Notes: generated by a model from the sequence alone, not told the origin. 64,000 bases of DNA from Tuctoria greenei (GCA_036927565.1 JAYESD010000006.1:101157353-101221352); one strand, 5' to 3'. Counted from the stretch's first letter, positions 20,808 through 33,389 are shown. Made by a program: numbers and translations.

Positions 20808-21779
20808 TTATCCGAGCAGGAACCCTTCATCGGACTTCGAAGTGAACTTCGGGGCCCTCAGTTTCTTGTTCAGAATAAAACATTTACAACCAAAGACTTT
20901 GAAATAAGAAACATTAGGCTTTTTACCGGTAAGAAGCTCATATGGAGTTTTCTTCAGTAGTCGGTGAAGGTACAACCGATTTGTGGCATGACAAGCGGTG
21001 TTCACTGCTTCTGCCCAAAATTGATCTAATGTTTTGTATTCATCGAACATAGTTCTTGCCATTTTGATCAATGTTCTGTTCTTCCTTTCGGCCACTCCGT
21101 TTTGTTAAGGGGAGTAGGGTGCCGAGAACTCATGCTTTATCCCTTCTTCATTGAGATACTCTTCAACTTGGGTGTTATTGAATTCTGTCCCGTTGTCACT
21201 TCTGATATTCTTTATAGTTGATGGGAATTCGTTCTGAGCTCTCTTCAAGAACTTCTTGAGGATTCCCTGAGTTTCCGATTTATCATACAAGAAAAATACC
21301 CAGGTAAATCTTGAAAAATCATCAACAATTACTAAACTGTATTTGTTACCGTCGATGATGATGTACGCAATTGGACCAAAGAGATCCATGTGGAGAAGTT
21401 CCAGCGGTCTTGCGGTAGTCATCACATTCTTGGCGGGGTGTGGTGCTCCAACTTGTTTTCTTGCTTGACAAGCGATGCACGACCTGTCTTTTTCAAAAAC
21501 CACATCCTTAAGACCATGGATGTGACCACCTTTTAGAAGTTTATGCAGATTTCTCATCCCAACATGGGCTAGCCGTCTATGCCACAACCATCCCATGTTG
21601 GTCTTAGCAACCAAGAAAGTGTTGAGTTCGGCTTTATCTTTGTTGAAGTCAACAAGATAAAGCTTTCCCTTCAACATTCCCTTGAATGCAGTCGAGCCAT
21701 CGCTTCTTCTAAAAATGGTCACACCCTCATTAGTGAATAAACAGTTGTAACCTTTGTCGCATAGTTGAGATATTGACAA
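20808..21779 (-). pseudogene. Integrase (SIRE-1)
   Basis: The zinc-finger part is WLWHRRLAHVGMRNLHKL...CIACQARK. The core carries HMDLFGPIAY (Asp), IRSDNGTEFNN (Asp) and GVAERKNRTLIKMAR (Glu), then FKVFGCKCFILNK. A single in-frame TAA at about 21105 replaces the first Gln of the usual PQQNG block (CAA to TAA). The DDE residues are otherwise present. Integrase lies before RT, as in all Ty1/copia elements. Confidence 0.9.
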
Positions 21780-24263
21780 AAGATTATAATCTAGAGAGTC
21801 TACATGTAAAACATTAGATAAGGTGTGTTGAGAGGATATTTCAATGTTACCGCTACCAAGGACTTTTCCTTAGCTGTTGTCTCCAAAGTATATGCCTTCA
21901 CTTGGATCCTTGTTGTACTCGTACTCCACAAACATACCTCTCTCTCCGTTCTTGTGATTTGTGCATCCGCTATCTAGCACCCATTTAGATCCACCGGAGG
22001 AGTAAGCATGCAAAACAGAATTATTCCTTGTCTTTAGGTACCCAAGCTTGCTTGGGTCCTCTCAGGTTAGTTACAAGAGTCTTGGGAACCCTCACACAAG
22101 TTTCAAGTTCTTGTGGCATGGCCATGTATATTTAGAAATAACTTTTCCATATTTGTTTTTCATGAGAACATAGGAAGCATCAAATGTACGAAACAGTATT
22201 TGTAAATCAGATTCATGGGATTTTTCCTTAACAAAAGCGATTCTATTCTTAGCATGATTAGGAGTAGACATGTGTTTGTTCCTGTCAAAACCAAGACCAT
22301 CTTTGACATTAGGAGGTCTAGTGACCATATATGCACTGCGTGCATATTTGATCTTTACCTTATCAAGGATGCCACTTGTGGAAGGAAGCATATTATGAGA
22401 AGTTGAAGTATCAGAAATAACATTCTTCTTACTAGAGCAAGTGCAGGTTCCGATTGTTGTCGAACTCATATCTTTGGAGGAAGAGCTCTTGGAGGAAGGA
22501 GTCACTTTGCTTGAGCGACTCAACTTGCACCTCAAGGATCTTGTTAACTTTTGACAAGTTAGCAAGTTCTTCCTTGATTGCAATATGCGAGTCCTCTAGC
22601 TTTGAATAAGTTTCCTTACTCAAGGCTAGCTCAAACTCAAATGACTTGTTCTTTTCTCTTTCAAGCTCAAGAAGCTTTTCAACTTCTTGATATCTCTTCC
22701 TTTCACGGATGAGCATATCTTCTTGTCGGTTAACAAGTTCCTCCTTTTCAAAGATTTTGTTCGACAACATTTCCATTTTCTTTAAAGCAATTTTACTTAA
22801 TCCTCTAAACATTTCTTCATTATTACTAGAGCTATCAATGTCATCAATAGAGGAATTTAGCATAGGAGGAGTAAGTCGAACCTTTTTCTTGCCTTCCTTA
22901 GCCATAAGGCAAGTGTGGTTGTTCATATCTCGTCCTCCCATGTTTGGGAAGAGTGTGGCTCTCATAGTAGGTTTCTTGACTGCGATAGTGACCATCTCTT
23001 CTTCTTCATCAGAGGAGGACTCATCGTTTGAGTCCCACTCCTTGCCAATGTGAGCTTGATGGGCTTGTCTTTTTTTTTCTGAAAATTTTCTTTTCTTGAG
23101 GTCTTGTTTCCTTCTTCTTTTTGTTTTCTTCATACGGGCAGTCCACCATTAAGTGACCATACTCTCCGCAGTTGTAGCAAGTGCGTCGAGCATTGTATTT
23201 CCCTTTATCCTTGCTTTTGCCTTCATTTGAATTGTTGCCGTGACTTCTTTCCATCATGCGCTTGAACTTCTTGATAAAGAGTACCATTTCTTCATCATCA
23301 AGATCGGTACTCTCGTCGCTTGTATCTCCGTCGTCTTGGTCTTCACGAGTTTCTTTGAGTTTGGGTCTGCATGTTGCTTTGAGAGCAACTTCTTTCCTTT
23401 TGGAAGAGGTGAGTTCGGCTAAGTCTTTGACGTATTGAGCCTCCTTCTCCATCATTTCATGATTTATGATCTTCCCCAATAACTCATCAGGAGTCATTTT
23501 GTGAAAACCGGGGCTTTCTCTAATCATTGAGCAAAGTGTGACATTTCTTGGCATGAAGGCTCTAATCATTCTTTTGACACCTCGTGATCTGTCCATTTCT
23601 TACTTCCATAGGAACGAATTTTGTTGATGAGTGCCTTCATCCGGTTGTACATGTTTTGAGGTGATCCGCCTTCTTCAATAGCAAATCTTCCCAACTCTCC
23701 TTCAAGCATCTAAATTTTAGCTTCACGAACTGACCTATTTCCTTCGTGAGCTATCTTAAGTGTATCCCAGATTTCTTTTGCACTTTCTAATCCATCGATC
23801 TTGGTTAATTCCTCTCTGCTCAGTGATGATGTGATCACCACGACGGCTTGTGCGTTTCTGTGAATCTCTTGTTCTTGTCCGAGATATCTATGCCTGTGCA
23901 AACAATGTGCCACAGACTAGGATTCAGAGATATTAGATGCATTTTCATGTTGTACTTCCACATGGTGTAGCCACTTCCGTCAAACTGTGGAGGCTTTCCC
24001 ATAGGAATAGAGAGATAGTTATTGTTTGAATTGAGACGGTTGTAGTTGTAAGGATATCGGGAATAGTCGTGATGACCACTCCCAGTCATCTTCTCTTCTT
24101 CTGTTCCTTTTTGTGCCAGCAATTTCTTTCTCAGGAGTGCCTTTAGCTGTCATACTTCTTCATCATCATGTGGGCTTTCTTTCAGCACATCGAAGGCTTT
24201 AGCTTCTTGTTCCTCCTCATTGATGTTCGTCTTCGGAATGTTGTTCTTCTTCTCAGAGGCCAT
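21780..24263 (-). pseudogene. Gag and protease region (SIRE-1), several frameshifts
   Basis: Gag starts at the ATG at 24263 (MASEKKNNIPKTN). Pieces in several frames follow: GKPPQFDGSGYTMWKYNMKM, then the capsid parts, a zinc knuckle CYNCGEYGHLMVDC near 23150-23190, and a long Lys/Glu-rich coiled-coil-like stretch (22430-23130). The protease is recognisable near 21990 (DSGCTNHKNG), followed by LSISQLCDKGYNCLF. At least four frame changes and a stop at about 24150 make this non-functional. The coiled-coil segment between knuckle and protease is longer than in most copia elements, as is usual for SIRE. Confidence 0.82.
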
Positions 24264-24299
24264 TGATCTCTCCGAGATGTGAGTCTCGTTGATGGAGAA

Positions 24300-24316
24300 C
24301 CTTGCTCTGATACCAA
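24300..24316 (-). other. Primer binding site, tRNA-iMet type (SIRE-1)
   Basis: The sense strand reads TTGGTATCAGAGCAAGG directly after the 5' LTR end (ATTCA). Confidence 0.9.
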
Positions 24317-24317
24317 T

Positions 24318-25698
24318 TGAATGTGGCCTAGAGGGGGGTGAATAGGCCTTGAAAATTTCTTGCACACTTAATAGAGTCGTCAAAAACTTGTTTTACCGGA
24401 CTAGTCCGGTTGTGGGGGCGAACTAGTCCGGTGTGCTGAAATATGTGAATTGATTAAGTGTTATTTGGAAAACTAGATTCTTTTAGTAGCGAAAATGAGA
24501 ACAACAGATACTTTGATTTAAGATTATCATAAGAATGCACGTGAAAACTTATAAGCAACTTAAGTAGATGTTTAGCAATCAAGTGATCTAATGAACAAAA
24601 TGTAAAAGAAATAAAGCACAAGAGACACAAATTTTTACCGAGGTTCGACCTCACCAGGAGATCTACGTCCTCGTTGAGGAAGCTCACACAGAGCCGGGTC
24701 TCCAACCCTTTCCCTCTTCAAGTCAACACACAAGACGACTCAATTCCACTAGCACGGGAAATCACGAGTTTGTGGGGCAACCTCACACGTTGAGGGCTCC
24801 CACGAGAATTACAACGAAAGAAGTGATCAAATACACTTGAAAGTATTACAATGCAGAATATGAGTGTAGAAAGATCAAACCCAAGAGCTCGCAACGAAAG
24901 AACGACGATCTCCCAATCCCGAATCCATGTGTTCAATTGATTTTACTCTTTTTGCACTTTAGATGTGTGGGGAGATGTGTTTTGGGCTCTTGGGACAAGG
25001 TGGCGGTGCTAGGGTTTGTATTTTCAGCAGTATTCGAAGTGTGTCAACTGAGGAAGGCCGTGGATCCTCTTTTTATAGGGTTTCCAAAAAGTTACCATTG
25101 TAAAACTCTAATACCGGACTAGTCCGGTGCAAGTCCGGACTTGTCCGGTCACAATGGAACTCGATGTCTAGAAAGTTCGGCGGACAAGTCCGGTTTGAAA
25201 AAGACTTGTCCGGCCCTATGTGAAGATAGACTCCAAAAAATCTGGCGGACTAGTCCGGTTGGAAAATGGACTTGTCCGACCCTATGTGAATATAGACTCC
25301 AGAAAGTCTGGTGGACTAGTCCTGTTGAAAAGCGTACTTGTCTGGCCCTATGTGATGATAGATTCCAGAAAGTCTGGCGGACTAGTCCGGTCCATGATCG
25401 GACTAGTCTGGTGCACTGTGAGATGTTAGGTTAATTTTAAAACCCTTACCCCTGCGCAAGGTCGTGAGCTCTTGGAGTGTGTCTTTCATACGCACCCTAT
25501 ACATTTAAAATCTAATTTGTTCTTCTAAATTCCATCAAAGTATTCCTCTTTGGACACCACTCCATTTTTCACCTTTTTGTGTGCACCGAGCTGTTTCACT
25601 TTGTTTTTCCTGCAATCATCTCAATAGTTTCATTAGGATCTCATATGTTCGTCATCAATTGACCAAACCCCACAAGGGATATCCTAGATGCACTAACA
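24318..25698 (-). repeat. Shared LTR of SIRE-1 and the tandem copy (1381 bp)
   Basis: It matches 14693-16028. The sense-strand start is TGTTAGTGCATC, with two changes from TGAAAGTG. The sense-strand TATAAAAAG is at about 25069-25077. It serves as 5' LTR to the element at 14693-24317 and as 3' LTR to the partial interior at 25699-26632. Confidence 0.9.
25113..25413. promoter_or_regulatory. U3 palindrome array, shared SIRE-1 LTR
   Basis: Same array as 15443-15743, with independent point changes, for example GGACTAGTCCTG and GACTAGTCTGG. Confidence 0.68.
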
Positions 25699-26632
25699 AT
25701 CTCCCCCTTTTTTTGTGATTGATGACAACCATTTGAGATATCACAATTGAGAATAAAATTTTGATTTTCATAAGGTGTGCACATATGAGAATAATGATTA
25801 ATTCACAAAAAGCTTCTCACATATGCACACACCTTATGGTGGGGTGCCTAATAGGCATGTGGTCAACAAAATGTGATAAACTAAAGATAAACAATAATGA
25901 ACATAGAAGTAAGCATTAGAGTAACAATAAGCATCACACATAGGAAAAGAAATATTGCATTACAAAGCTTTAAAAATAGGTACATGTCCTTGATCACAAA
26001 AGCTTAATAACTAGTACTCTCAATCTTGTCTCAATCTCTCCCCCTTTGGCATCAAGGCACCAAAAAGGGAAAAATCAAGGGGAATCACTCATTGCTGCTC
26101 CCTTCTTCAATTTCAGTCCGATCTTCATCTTCACCATCATCGTCATTCACGGGAGCAGGATCTTACTCTAAGTCCTCGGAGGCTGGCGGTGATCCAACCG
26201 GCTCAATCTCCAGCTTTTCATAGATAGACTTGATTTTGGCATTCACATACTGTTGATGTTTCTTCCTTGCAAGTTATTCTCTACGCTGCCTGTCTTCGAT
26301 CTTGCGGCAGCAGGCAAAGATGGAGGAGAGCATTTTGAGGATGCCACCAGAGCGTTCATGGACAGGAGAAGAACCAGGAGGAGCAACTGTATCATGAGAT
26401 TGTTTAGACCTCCTCTCTGCTGCGTGGGAGGGAGGAGCAGTTGGTGCTGAGGGAAGGGTGTACTCAGTGGGCTTTTGTAGCTTCAACCCCGTATGAGAAA
26501 CATCCTTGACAAACTCGAGTCCGGTCACTTTCTCAATCATGAACATGATGTACGGAGCATACCCGCAAGACCTATTGGGAGTGATTGAGATGTTCACAAT
26601 GTCGTTGTAGATGTACTCAAAAACATTGAATG
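25699..26632 (-). mobile_element. Second SIRE-1 interior, 3' end only (tandem copy)
   Basis: It repeats 16029 to about 16962: polypurine tract, then the C-terminal part of the env-like ORF (VTGLEFVKDVSHTG, PTEYTLPSAPTAPP), up to ACATTGAATG, where the CACTA terminus begins. It lies in the same orientation as SIRE-1 and abuts its LTR. A stop is present at about 26165-26170 and another near 26274. The rest of this copy is missing. Confidence 0.88.
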
Positions 26633-26650
26633 CACTACAAGGATTCCGAC
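26633..26650 (+). repeat. CACTA terminal inverted repeat, left
   Basis: CACTACAAGGATTCCG; it pairs with 41069-41086 with two mismatches over the first 16 bases. Confidence 0.8.
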
Positions 26651-28500
26651 CTGTTGCAACGATTGTACTGCGACGAATACTAAATCGTTGCAGTAAGCTT
26701 GGCTTTTTGCCACGATTCACTATTTTGTGGCACTAGGAACTATCGCCACGGAACACAATCATTGCATTAGGATCTGTTGCCACGAATCACTAGTTCGTGG
26801 CATCAGGATGCTAATGCAACGGATCACAATCGTTGCAGTAGGATCTGTTGCCACGAAATACTGGTTCGTGGCGTTACAGCTTTATTGCCATGGAAAATAG
26901 TCGTTGCATTAGGATCTGTTGCCATGAATTACTGGTTCGTGGCGTTACAACTTTATTGGCACAGAACACAGTCGTTGCATTAGGATCTGTTGCCATGAAA
27001 TACTGGTTAGTGGCGTTACAGATTTATTGCCGCGGAACATAGTCGTTGCATTAGGATCTGTTGCCATGAATTACTGGTTAGTGGCGTTACAGCTTTATGC
27101 CATGGAAACAGTTGTTGCATTAGGATCTGTTGCCACGAATCAGCAAACAGTTGCATTTGGACCGTAATGCAACGAAACAGAATCGTTGCATTAGGATGTG
27201 TTGCCACGATACTCTGGTTCGTGGTGTTATAGCTTTATTGCCACAGAACACAATCGTTGCATTAGGATCTGTTGCCACAAAATACTGGTTCGTGGTGTTA
27301 CAGCTTTATTGCCACGGAACACAGTTGTTGCATTAGGATCTGTTGCCAAGAATGAACAAACAATTGCATTTGGACCGTAATGCAACGAAACAAAATCGTT
27401 GCATTAGGATTTGTTGCCACAAAATCCTGGTTCGTGGCGTTACAGCTTTATTGCCACAGAACACAGTCGTTGCATTAGGATATGTTGCCACAAATTACTG
27501 GTTAGTGGCGTTACAGCTTTATTGCCACAGAACACAGTCGTTGCATTAGGATTTGTTGCCACGAATCAGCAAACAGTTGCATTTGTACCGTAATGCAATG
27601 AAACAGAATCGTTGCATTAGGATGTGTTACCACGATACTCTGGTTCGTGGTGTTATAGCTTTATTGCCATGAAACACAATCATTGCATTAGGATCTATTG
27701 CCACGAAATACTGGTTCGTGGCGTTACAGCTTTATTGCCACGGAACACAGTCGTTGCATTAGGATTTGTTGCCACGAATCAGCAAACAGTTGCATTTAGA
27801 CCGTAATGCAACGAAACAGAATTGTTGCATTAGGATGTGTTGCCACGAAATACTGGTTTGTGGCGTTACAGCTTTATTGCCACGTAACACAGTCGTTGCA
27901 TTAGGATCTGTTGCCACGAATTACTGGTTAGTGGTGTTACAGCTTTATTGCCACAGAACACAGTCGTTGCATTAGCATCTGTTGCCACGAATCAGCAAAC
28001 AATTGCATTTGGACCGTAATGCAATGAAACAGAATCGTTGCATTAGGATGTGTTGCCACGATACTCTGGTTCGTGGCGTTACAGCTTTATTGCCATGGAA
28101 CACTATCGTTGCATTAGGATCTGTTACCACGAATTACTGGTTCGTGGCGTTACAAGTTTATTGCCATGGAACACAGTCGTTTCATTAGGATCTCTTGCCA
28201 CAAAATACTGGTTTGTGGTGTTACAGCTTTATTGCCACGGAACACAGTCGTTGCATTAGGATCTGTTGCCACGGATCAGCAAACAATTGCATTTGGACCG
28301 TAATGCAACGAAACAGGATCGTTGCATTAGGATGTGTTGCCACGATACTCTGGTTCGTGGCGTTACATCTTTATTGCCACAGAACACAATCGTTGCATTA
28401 GGATCTGTTGCCACGAATTACTGGTTCGTGGCGTTACAGCTTTATTGCCACGGAACACAGTCGTTGCATTAGAATCTGTTGCTACGAATCAGCAAACAAT
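26651..28500. repeat. Left subterminal array, 71-bp units in 213-bp sets
   Basis: There are some 25 copies of a unit of about 71 bp built from CGTTGCATTAGGATCTGTTG, CCACGAATTACTGGTTCGTG and GCGTTACAGCTTTATTGCC. A variant containing CAGCAAACAATTGCATTTGG recurs every third unit (for example near 27137, 27350, 27563, 27776 and 27989), giving 213-bp higher-order repeats. The core words TTGCCACGA and CGTTGCA are the likely transposase-binding motifs, as in other CACTA subterminal regions. Open frames here are by-products of the repeat. Confidence 0.8.
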
Positions 28501-28570
28501 TTTCGCGTTCTCCTCGGCGCAGTGCTGATCAATGATGTTCATTACTTTTTGCCTCCTGACAACTCAGTGC

Positions 28571-28708
28571 TGGACTAACGACGCTGATGATCTTTAACAT
28601 ACTCAACGATGTAAAACATCAGGTATTAACGCATCAACAAATATGAGGGGGAGAATACCAATGCGTAGATTTAAAAGTATGTTACGGATCATCAGCGTCC
28701 TCAGTCCA
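28571..28708. repeat. Fold-back element with 32-bp arms
   Basis: 28571-28602 (TGGACTAACGACGCTGATGA...) pairs with the reverse complement of 28677-28708 with about four mismatches. The 74-bp loop contains GATGTAAAACATCAGG. It may be a MITE or a hairpin-forming remnant. Confidence 0.55.
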
Positions 28709-29170
28709 GAAGCAGGGTAGAAGCAGCGCCGTGGCCGCCGCGAACTCGAGAACGGATGAGGAGAAGGCTCATCGCCAATGGATCGAGGGGATGGAAGCTA
28801 CACGACCACTATGGGCGATGAGCCTTCCCCTCGATCCGTTATCGAGGATTGCGGAAAATTTATTTCCGCCCGCCTAGGCCCAGAGCCGGGCCTGCCTTTA
28901 AGACCATCCGCAGTGGTTCACGGTAAAGCGGTGATGGGACGCGGAGCGGTTCCAATTGAATTCAAAGATGCACATGCGGGATGCATAACCTCTGCAGTAC
29001 TGCAGGTGCAGTAAAAGTCACTGACATGTGGGCCCCACAGCCAGCCGGACCCACATGTCAGTGACTGTTACTGCACCTGCAGTACCGTAGGTGATTTCAA
29101 TGCATGCGCTGCGTGCATCTAAGGCGCCTCGGTGACTGGCGCGCACGTAAGCTCGGTGCGCCCGGTCGCA
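28709..29170. repeat. GC-rich spacer with two further fold-backs
   Basis: AAGGCTCATCGCC at 28764-28776 pairs with GGCGATGAGCCTT at 28813-28825. 28994-29036 pairs with 29046-29088 over about 40 bp (GCAGGTGCAGTAAAAGTCAC / GTGACTGTTACTGCACCTGC), a short-loop hairpin typical of a grass MITE. I see no gene here; the short frame at 28778-29014 is not convincing. Confidence 0.5.
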
Positions 29171-29782
29171 TCAGCCGCCTGTACAAATGGCTACGGCTTG
29201 AATGAAGGACAAAACCTTATACGGCAAACAACAACGTATAATACTTCCTCTGCCCCAACTCAACTCTATTTCTGTTTTGGTCGAACTAATTACCTTTGAC
29301 AAATGTTTTATATGGAATTTATTAACTTCAATAACATGTAGTACTAGATTGTATATTATGGAAATATTTTTCATGGTGAATCTAAAAGTACGATTCTTGT
29401 ATTGTTAAAACAGATCAAAATTGCTTAAATCTGAAAGATAGATTTGACCAAACCTAAGACTTCCCTTTGAAAAAGTTTTATACTTTACATTTGTTTTACA
29501 TATGTAATACGCACATAGGATATATCACTAAATATTTTTCAAAAAAAACATGCAGGAGAAATATGTATATCCCATATATATGCTACTACTACGTAAATTA
29601 GGGGTGGGCAAATAAATCGAGACTGAAAAAACGAAACCGATAAAACCGAGACCGAAACTGAAAAGACCAAAATATCGGGTATCGGGTAATTTTTGGGTAG
29701 CAAATATAAATAACTGAAAAATAAATGTCGGGTTCGGACGGATGAATTCATTGTGGAGCTACATGTCACATACTTAATTATA
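29171..29782. other. Spacer downstream of TNP2
   Basis: AT-rich, with no gene seen. TTAGGGGTGGGCAAATAAA at about 29598 followed by a GAAACCGA/ATCGGGTA-rich stretch resembles the end of an hAT-type MITE, but I find no partner end. Confidence 0.35.
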
Positions 29783-32700
29783 CTAAAAATCATCATTTTC
29801 GCTGTCGTCCTCCCACAATGGAGCTACATGACCATCATTGGTATATGTATCGTCGTCGTCGTCGTCTTCATTTTCTGATGCAACTCCATCTACCTCAAAC
29901 CGATCACCTGACGTTGTCATTACAAGAGTGGAAGCATCGCCGCTGGCTCCCTCAGTGTCATTCCTAGCCCATGCGGTCGTATCCTCATTATTGATATCAT
30001 CAGTAAGCAGATCATCATGAAATGTCTTAGCCTCCATCGTCTCAGTCACATTATTTTCACTGTCTCCAGGGGGCATGGCAAAAAGGTTCCGTGGCTTCGT
30101 TTTAACAACTGTAGACCATTTAGGATGCTTCACACTTGGAACATAAAAAACTCGTTCTGCTTGTGCGGCTAGAATGTAAGGCTCATACTGGAATCGAAAT
30201 AGAGTAGTGTCAACATCTATCATTCCGTATTGATCCTTTTTGTAGCCTCTGCTTTTGTTCTGACTGCTTCCCAAAGGCCGATCAAACCATTCACACTGAA
30301 ATAACAGAACCTCTTGATTTTTTTTCAAAATCAACAGCAATGATTTTCTTGATTACTCCAAACCAATCATGATCAGTGCCCCGAACAACAATACCACTAT
30401 TTTTGGTCCGTAAATCTTTTTCCACATCTGCACTTTGAAAGAAGAAGCCATTGATGAATAACCGACTAAAAAAACGTGCCCGGCCATCAGGTCCTCTAGA
30501 TAATGCATACAGATAATCGGTTGCTTTGCCTTCTTTGTGTAATGTCGTAATCTGTACACATTAGTATAACAGGGGTATCGACGACAAACCAATTTCAGAA
30601 CACATATTTGTTCAATATTTCATCAAAGTGCAAACTTGCATGTACTTACTCGTTTTTGAAACCAATCAACAAACTCATCTCTATGGCGTTTATCAACATC
30701 ACGAGAATGAATATTTTTCAGCTCTTCAATATGCTCACTGAAAAGGGTACAAAATTAAATTAGCCATCTACAATAAGCCATATATATAGTGTACAACATC
30801 TGAGTTATACGTTATTACTTGACCCATGGAGCGGCCTCTTCAACGTTAGTAATAAGATAATGCCTGATGTTATGTAGTTCCACCATAGTAAGTTGGTCCC
30901 ATTTATACCCTTTTTTAGAATTATCAACTTCTATAAATATGTTAGAATTATCAACAGAAGGTTCATTTGTAGCTGCAGCTTCATGATGTTCTGGCCTATT
31001 ACGCTTGGTGCTGATGTTATCCAAAAACTGACTACAAAAAGTCATACACTCTTCGGCAATATATCCCTCAGCTATAGAACCCTCCAGGTGAGCTTTGTTA
31101 CGTACATACCTCTTCAATGTACCAAGGTACCTCTCAACTGGATACATCCATCTATAAGAAACAGGTCTACCCAACCGTGCTTCTTCGGCAAGATGGGTTG
31201 GAAGATGTACCATGATATCAAAGAAAGCGGGAGGAAACAACATCTCAAGCTTACAAATTGTTTCAAGAATTTGTTTGCTCATCTTGTCCAAATCTGGTTC
31301 CGCCAATTCTTTAGAACAAATTCCAGAAAAGAATGTGCTAAACTCAATTAAAGGTGCAACAACCTTTTCAGGCAATATGTTACGTATTGCAATAGGAAGG
31401 AGCTTCTAAAATATAATATGGCAGTCATGAGTTTTTAGACCCGATACCTTACATGCTTTTATGTCCACACATCTCTTGATGTTTAAGGCATAACCATCGG
31501 GCACCTTCACATTCCCCAAAAACTTGCACAAGGTGGTCTTCTCATCTTTGCGCAAAGTATATAATGCTGGTGGGAATGTGTACTTGCTCTTTATGAACTT
31601 CGGATGTTGATCTGGCCGTATACCCATATCCTTCATATCAAGACGAGCTTGTAGACTATCTTTTGTTTTACCATCCATAGCAAGCAATGTCCCCAATATG
31701 CTATCACAAATGTTTTTCTAAATGTGCATGACATCCCAGTTATGCCTTATTAGCAATGTCTTCCAATAAGGGAGGTCAAAAAATATACTTTTCTTCTTCC
31801 AATTATGCCATCTATTTTCCTCGATGTGCTTTCTCTTATTATTCGTCGGTCCAAAACTCACTTGATCAAAACACTCGTATTGTTGGAGACTCTCTATTCT
31901 CTGCCTTGTTGTTGAAAGAACCTTTGTTTCGACGCCATCTGTGATCCTGAGGTAGGAAACGACGATGACCCATGTAACAATGCTTTCGTCCATATTTCAA
32001 CCAGAAGGCGTCAGTGTTTATATGGCAGTATGGACATGCTAGCTTCCTTTTGTGCTCCATCCACATAGCATTGCATATGCTGGAAAATCATTTATTGTCC
32101 ACAATAAAGAAGCTCGCATGACAAATGTCTCTTTCTTTAAACTATCATATGTTTCAACACCATCAGACCATAATTTCAGTAGCTCATCAATCAAAGGCTG
32201 CAGATACACATCAATGTTTTTTTCCAGGTGACTTTGGCCCAGGAATTATCATTGACATCACCTAATAAGACTGCTTCATACACAACCAAGGTGGTAGATT
32301 ATAAGGGATTAGAATCACAGGCCATGTACTGTAAGAAACATTCATTACTCCAAAAGGATTGAAACCATCAAATGCTAGCCCAAGTCTTATATTGTGAGGA
32401 TCAAATGAGAAATTTGGGTGAATGCTATCAAAATGCTTCCATGCTTTCGAATCGTCGGGATGGCGTAATATTCCATCATCAGCACGACCTTCTTTGTGCC
32501 AGCGCATGTTTGATGCCGTTGATTCTCCCATATAAAACCTTTGTAGATGGGGAATAAGAGGGAAGTAACGTAGAACCTTGCATGCTACAAGCTTCTTGGA
32601 TTCTCCACAAGGTAAAGCCTTTCTTGCATCCCCAGCAGTACTTTTTTTCCATCTTAATTCACCACATTTTGGGCAACTATTCAGCAGAGAATAGTCCTTT

Positions 32701-33389
32701 CGGAATAACACACAGTCATTGACATATGCATCGATCTTTTGGTAGTCCAGCCCGAGGTCACGAACAACCTTCTGAAGTTTACCAAGTGTATTAGGAATGC
32801 AGTGGCCCTTTGGAAGCGCAAATGAGAATAGTTCAAGTAACATCTCACAAGCTACTGTGCTCATACCAGTTAAACACTTTATCTGGTAGAACCTGACAAT
32901 GTAGGATAACTGGGTCAGCTGCGAACAACCTGGATACAACTCCTTTTTGGCATCAGTTAATAAGTCATAAAATTTCTTTGCATCCCAGGTTGGCTCCTGC
33001 TGGTTTATAGCATTTTCTTGATCATCAACATCTGCTGAAGTACCACCATGATCAGTGCCTCTAAGTAGACTGGACAACATATTTTGCATAGCACCATCAT
33101 CAGAAATTATCTCCTCTTTATATGCTTATTCCTCAGCAATATTTTCCTGAACTCATATTTCTCCATGGTGTATCCAACAAGTATAATCCAATAACATCAC
33201 ATTTCTGAGCAGGTGTAAATGAACTCCCTTGCGTGTCTTGTGTCAAATATTACGACATCTCGTGCAAGGACAAGGCATAGTTCCTCCTTCACGAGTGCCC
33301 TAAAATGCAAAATTTAAAAATGTCTTCATTCCATCCTGCCACTCCCTCGTATGCCTGTCTTTTCCCATCCATGTCTTATCTTCTAACAT
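29783..33389 (-). pseudogene. TNP2-type CACTA transposase, broken
   Basis: From the ATG at 33389 the N-terminal Transpos_assoc region is visible (TWMGKDRHTREWQ, then MPCPCTRCRN), with a stop inside. 33089-32262 is open and holds CVLFRKDYSLLNSCPKCGE and the TNP2 signature NIRLGLAFDGFNPFGVM...NLPPWLCMK (Transposase_21). After frame breaks at 32000-32260 the frame of 31993-29783 carries the DUF4218-like block (FPPAFFDIMVHLPTHLAEE, RWMYPVERYLGTLKRYV) and a DUF4216-like end (DVDTTLFRFQYEPYILA). TAG stops at about 31406 and 31718 replace codons in otherwise conserved stretches. TNP2 cuts and joins the element ends; this copy is disabled. Confidence 0.85.

Larger units (their letters stand above)
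14693..25698 (-). mobile_element. SIRE/Maximus-type Ty1/copia retrotransposon (SIRE-1), 11.0 kb
   Basis: On the minus strand the order is 5' LTR (25698-24318), tRNA-iMet primer site, gag with a zinc knuckle, protease, integrase, RT, RNase H, a spacer with palindromes, an env-like ORF, a purine tract and the 3' LTR (16028-14693). Integrase before RT marks Ty1/copia, and a third ORF after RNase H marks the SIRE/Maximus clade. Gag and pol are broken in several places; the env-like ORF is open. There is no matching target duplication, because a second partial interior lies directly beyond the 5' LTR. Confidence 0.93.

Noticed and set aside
26651..28500. CRISPR-like array
   Set aside because: Units are imperfect, contiguous and of mixed spacing with no unique spacers, in a plant genome next to a CACTA terminus.
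27130..28528. Repeated plus-strand open frames beginning MPRISKQLHLDRNATK or similar
   Set aside because: They recur at 213-bp steps inside the 71-bp subterminal array and simply translate the repeat; there is no start context or conservation.
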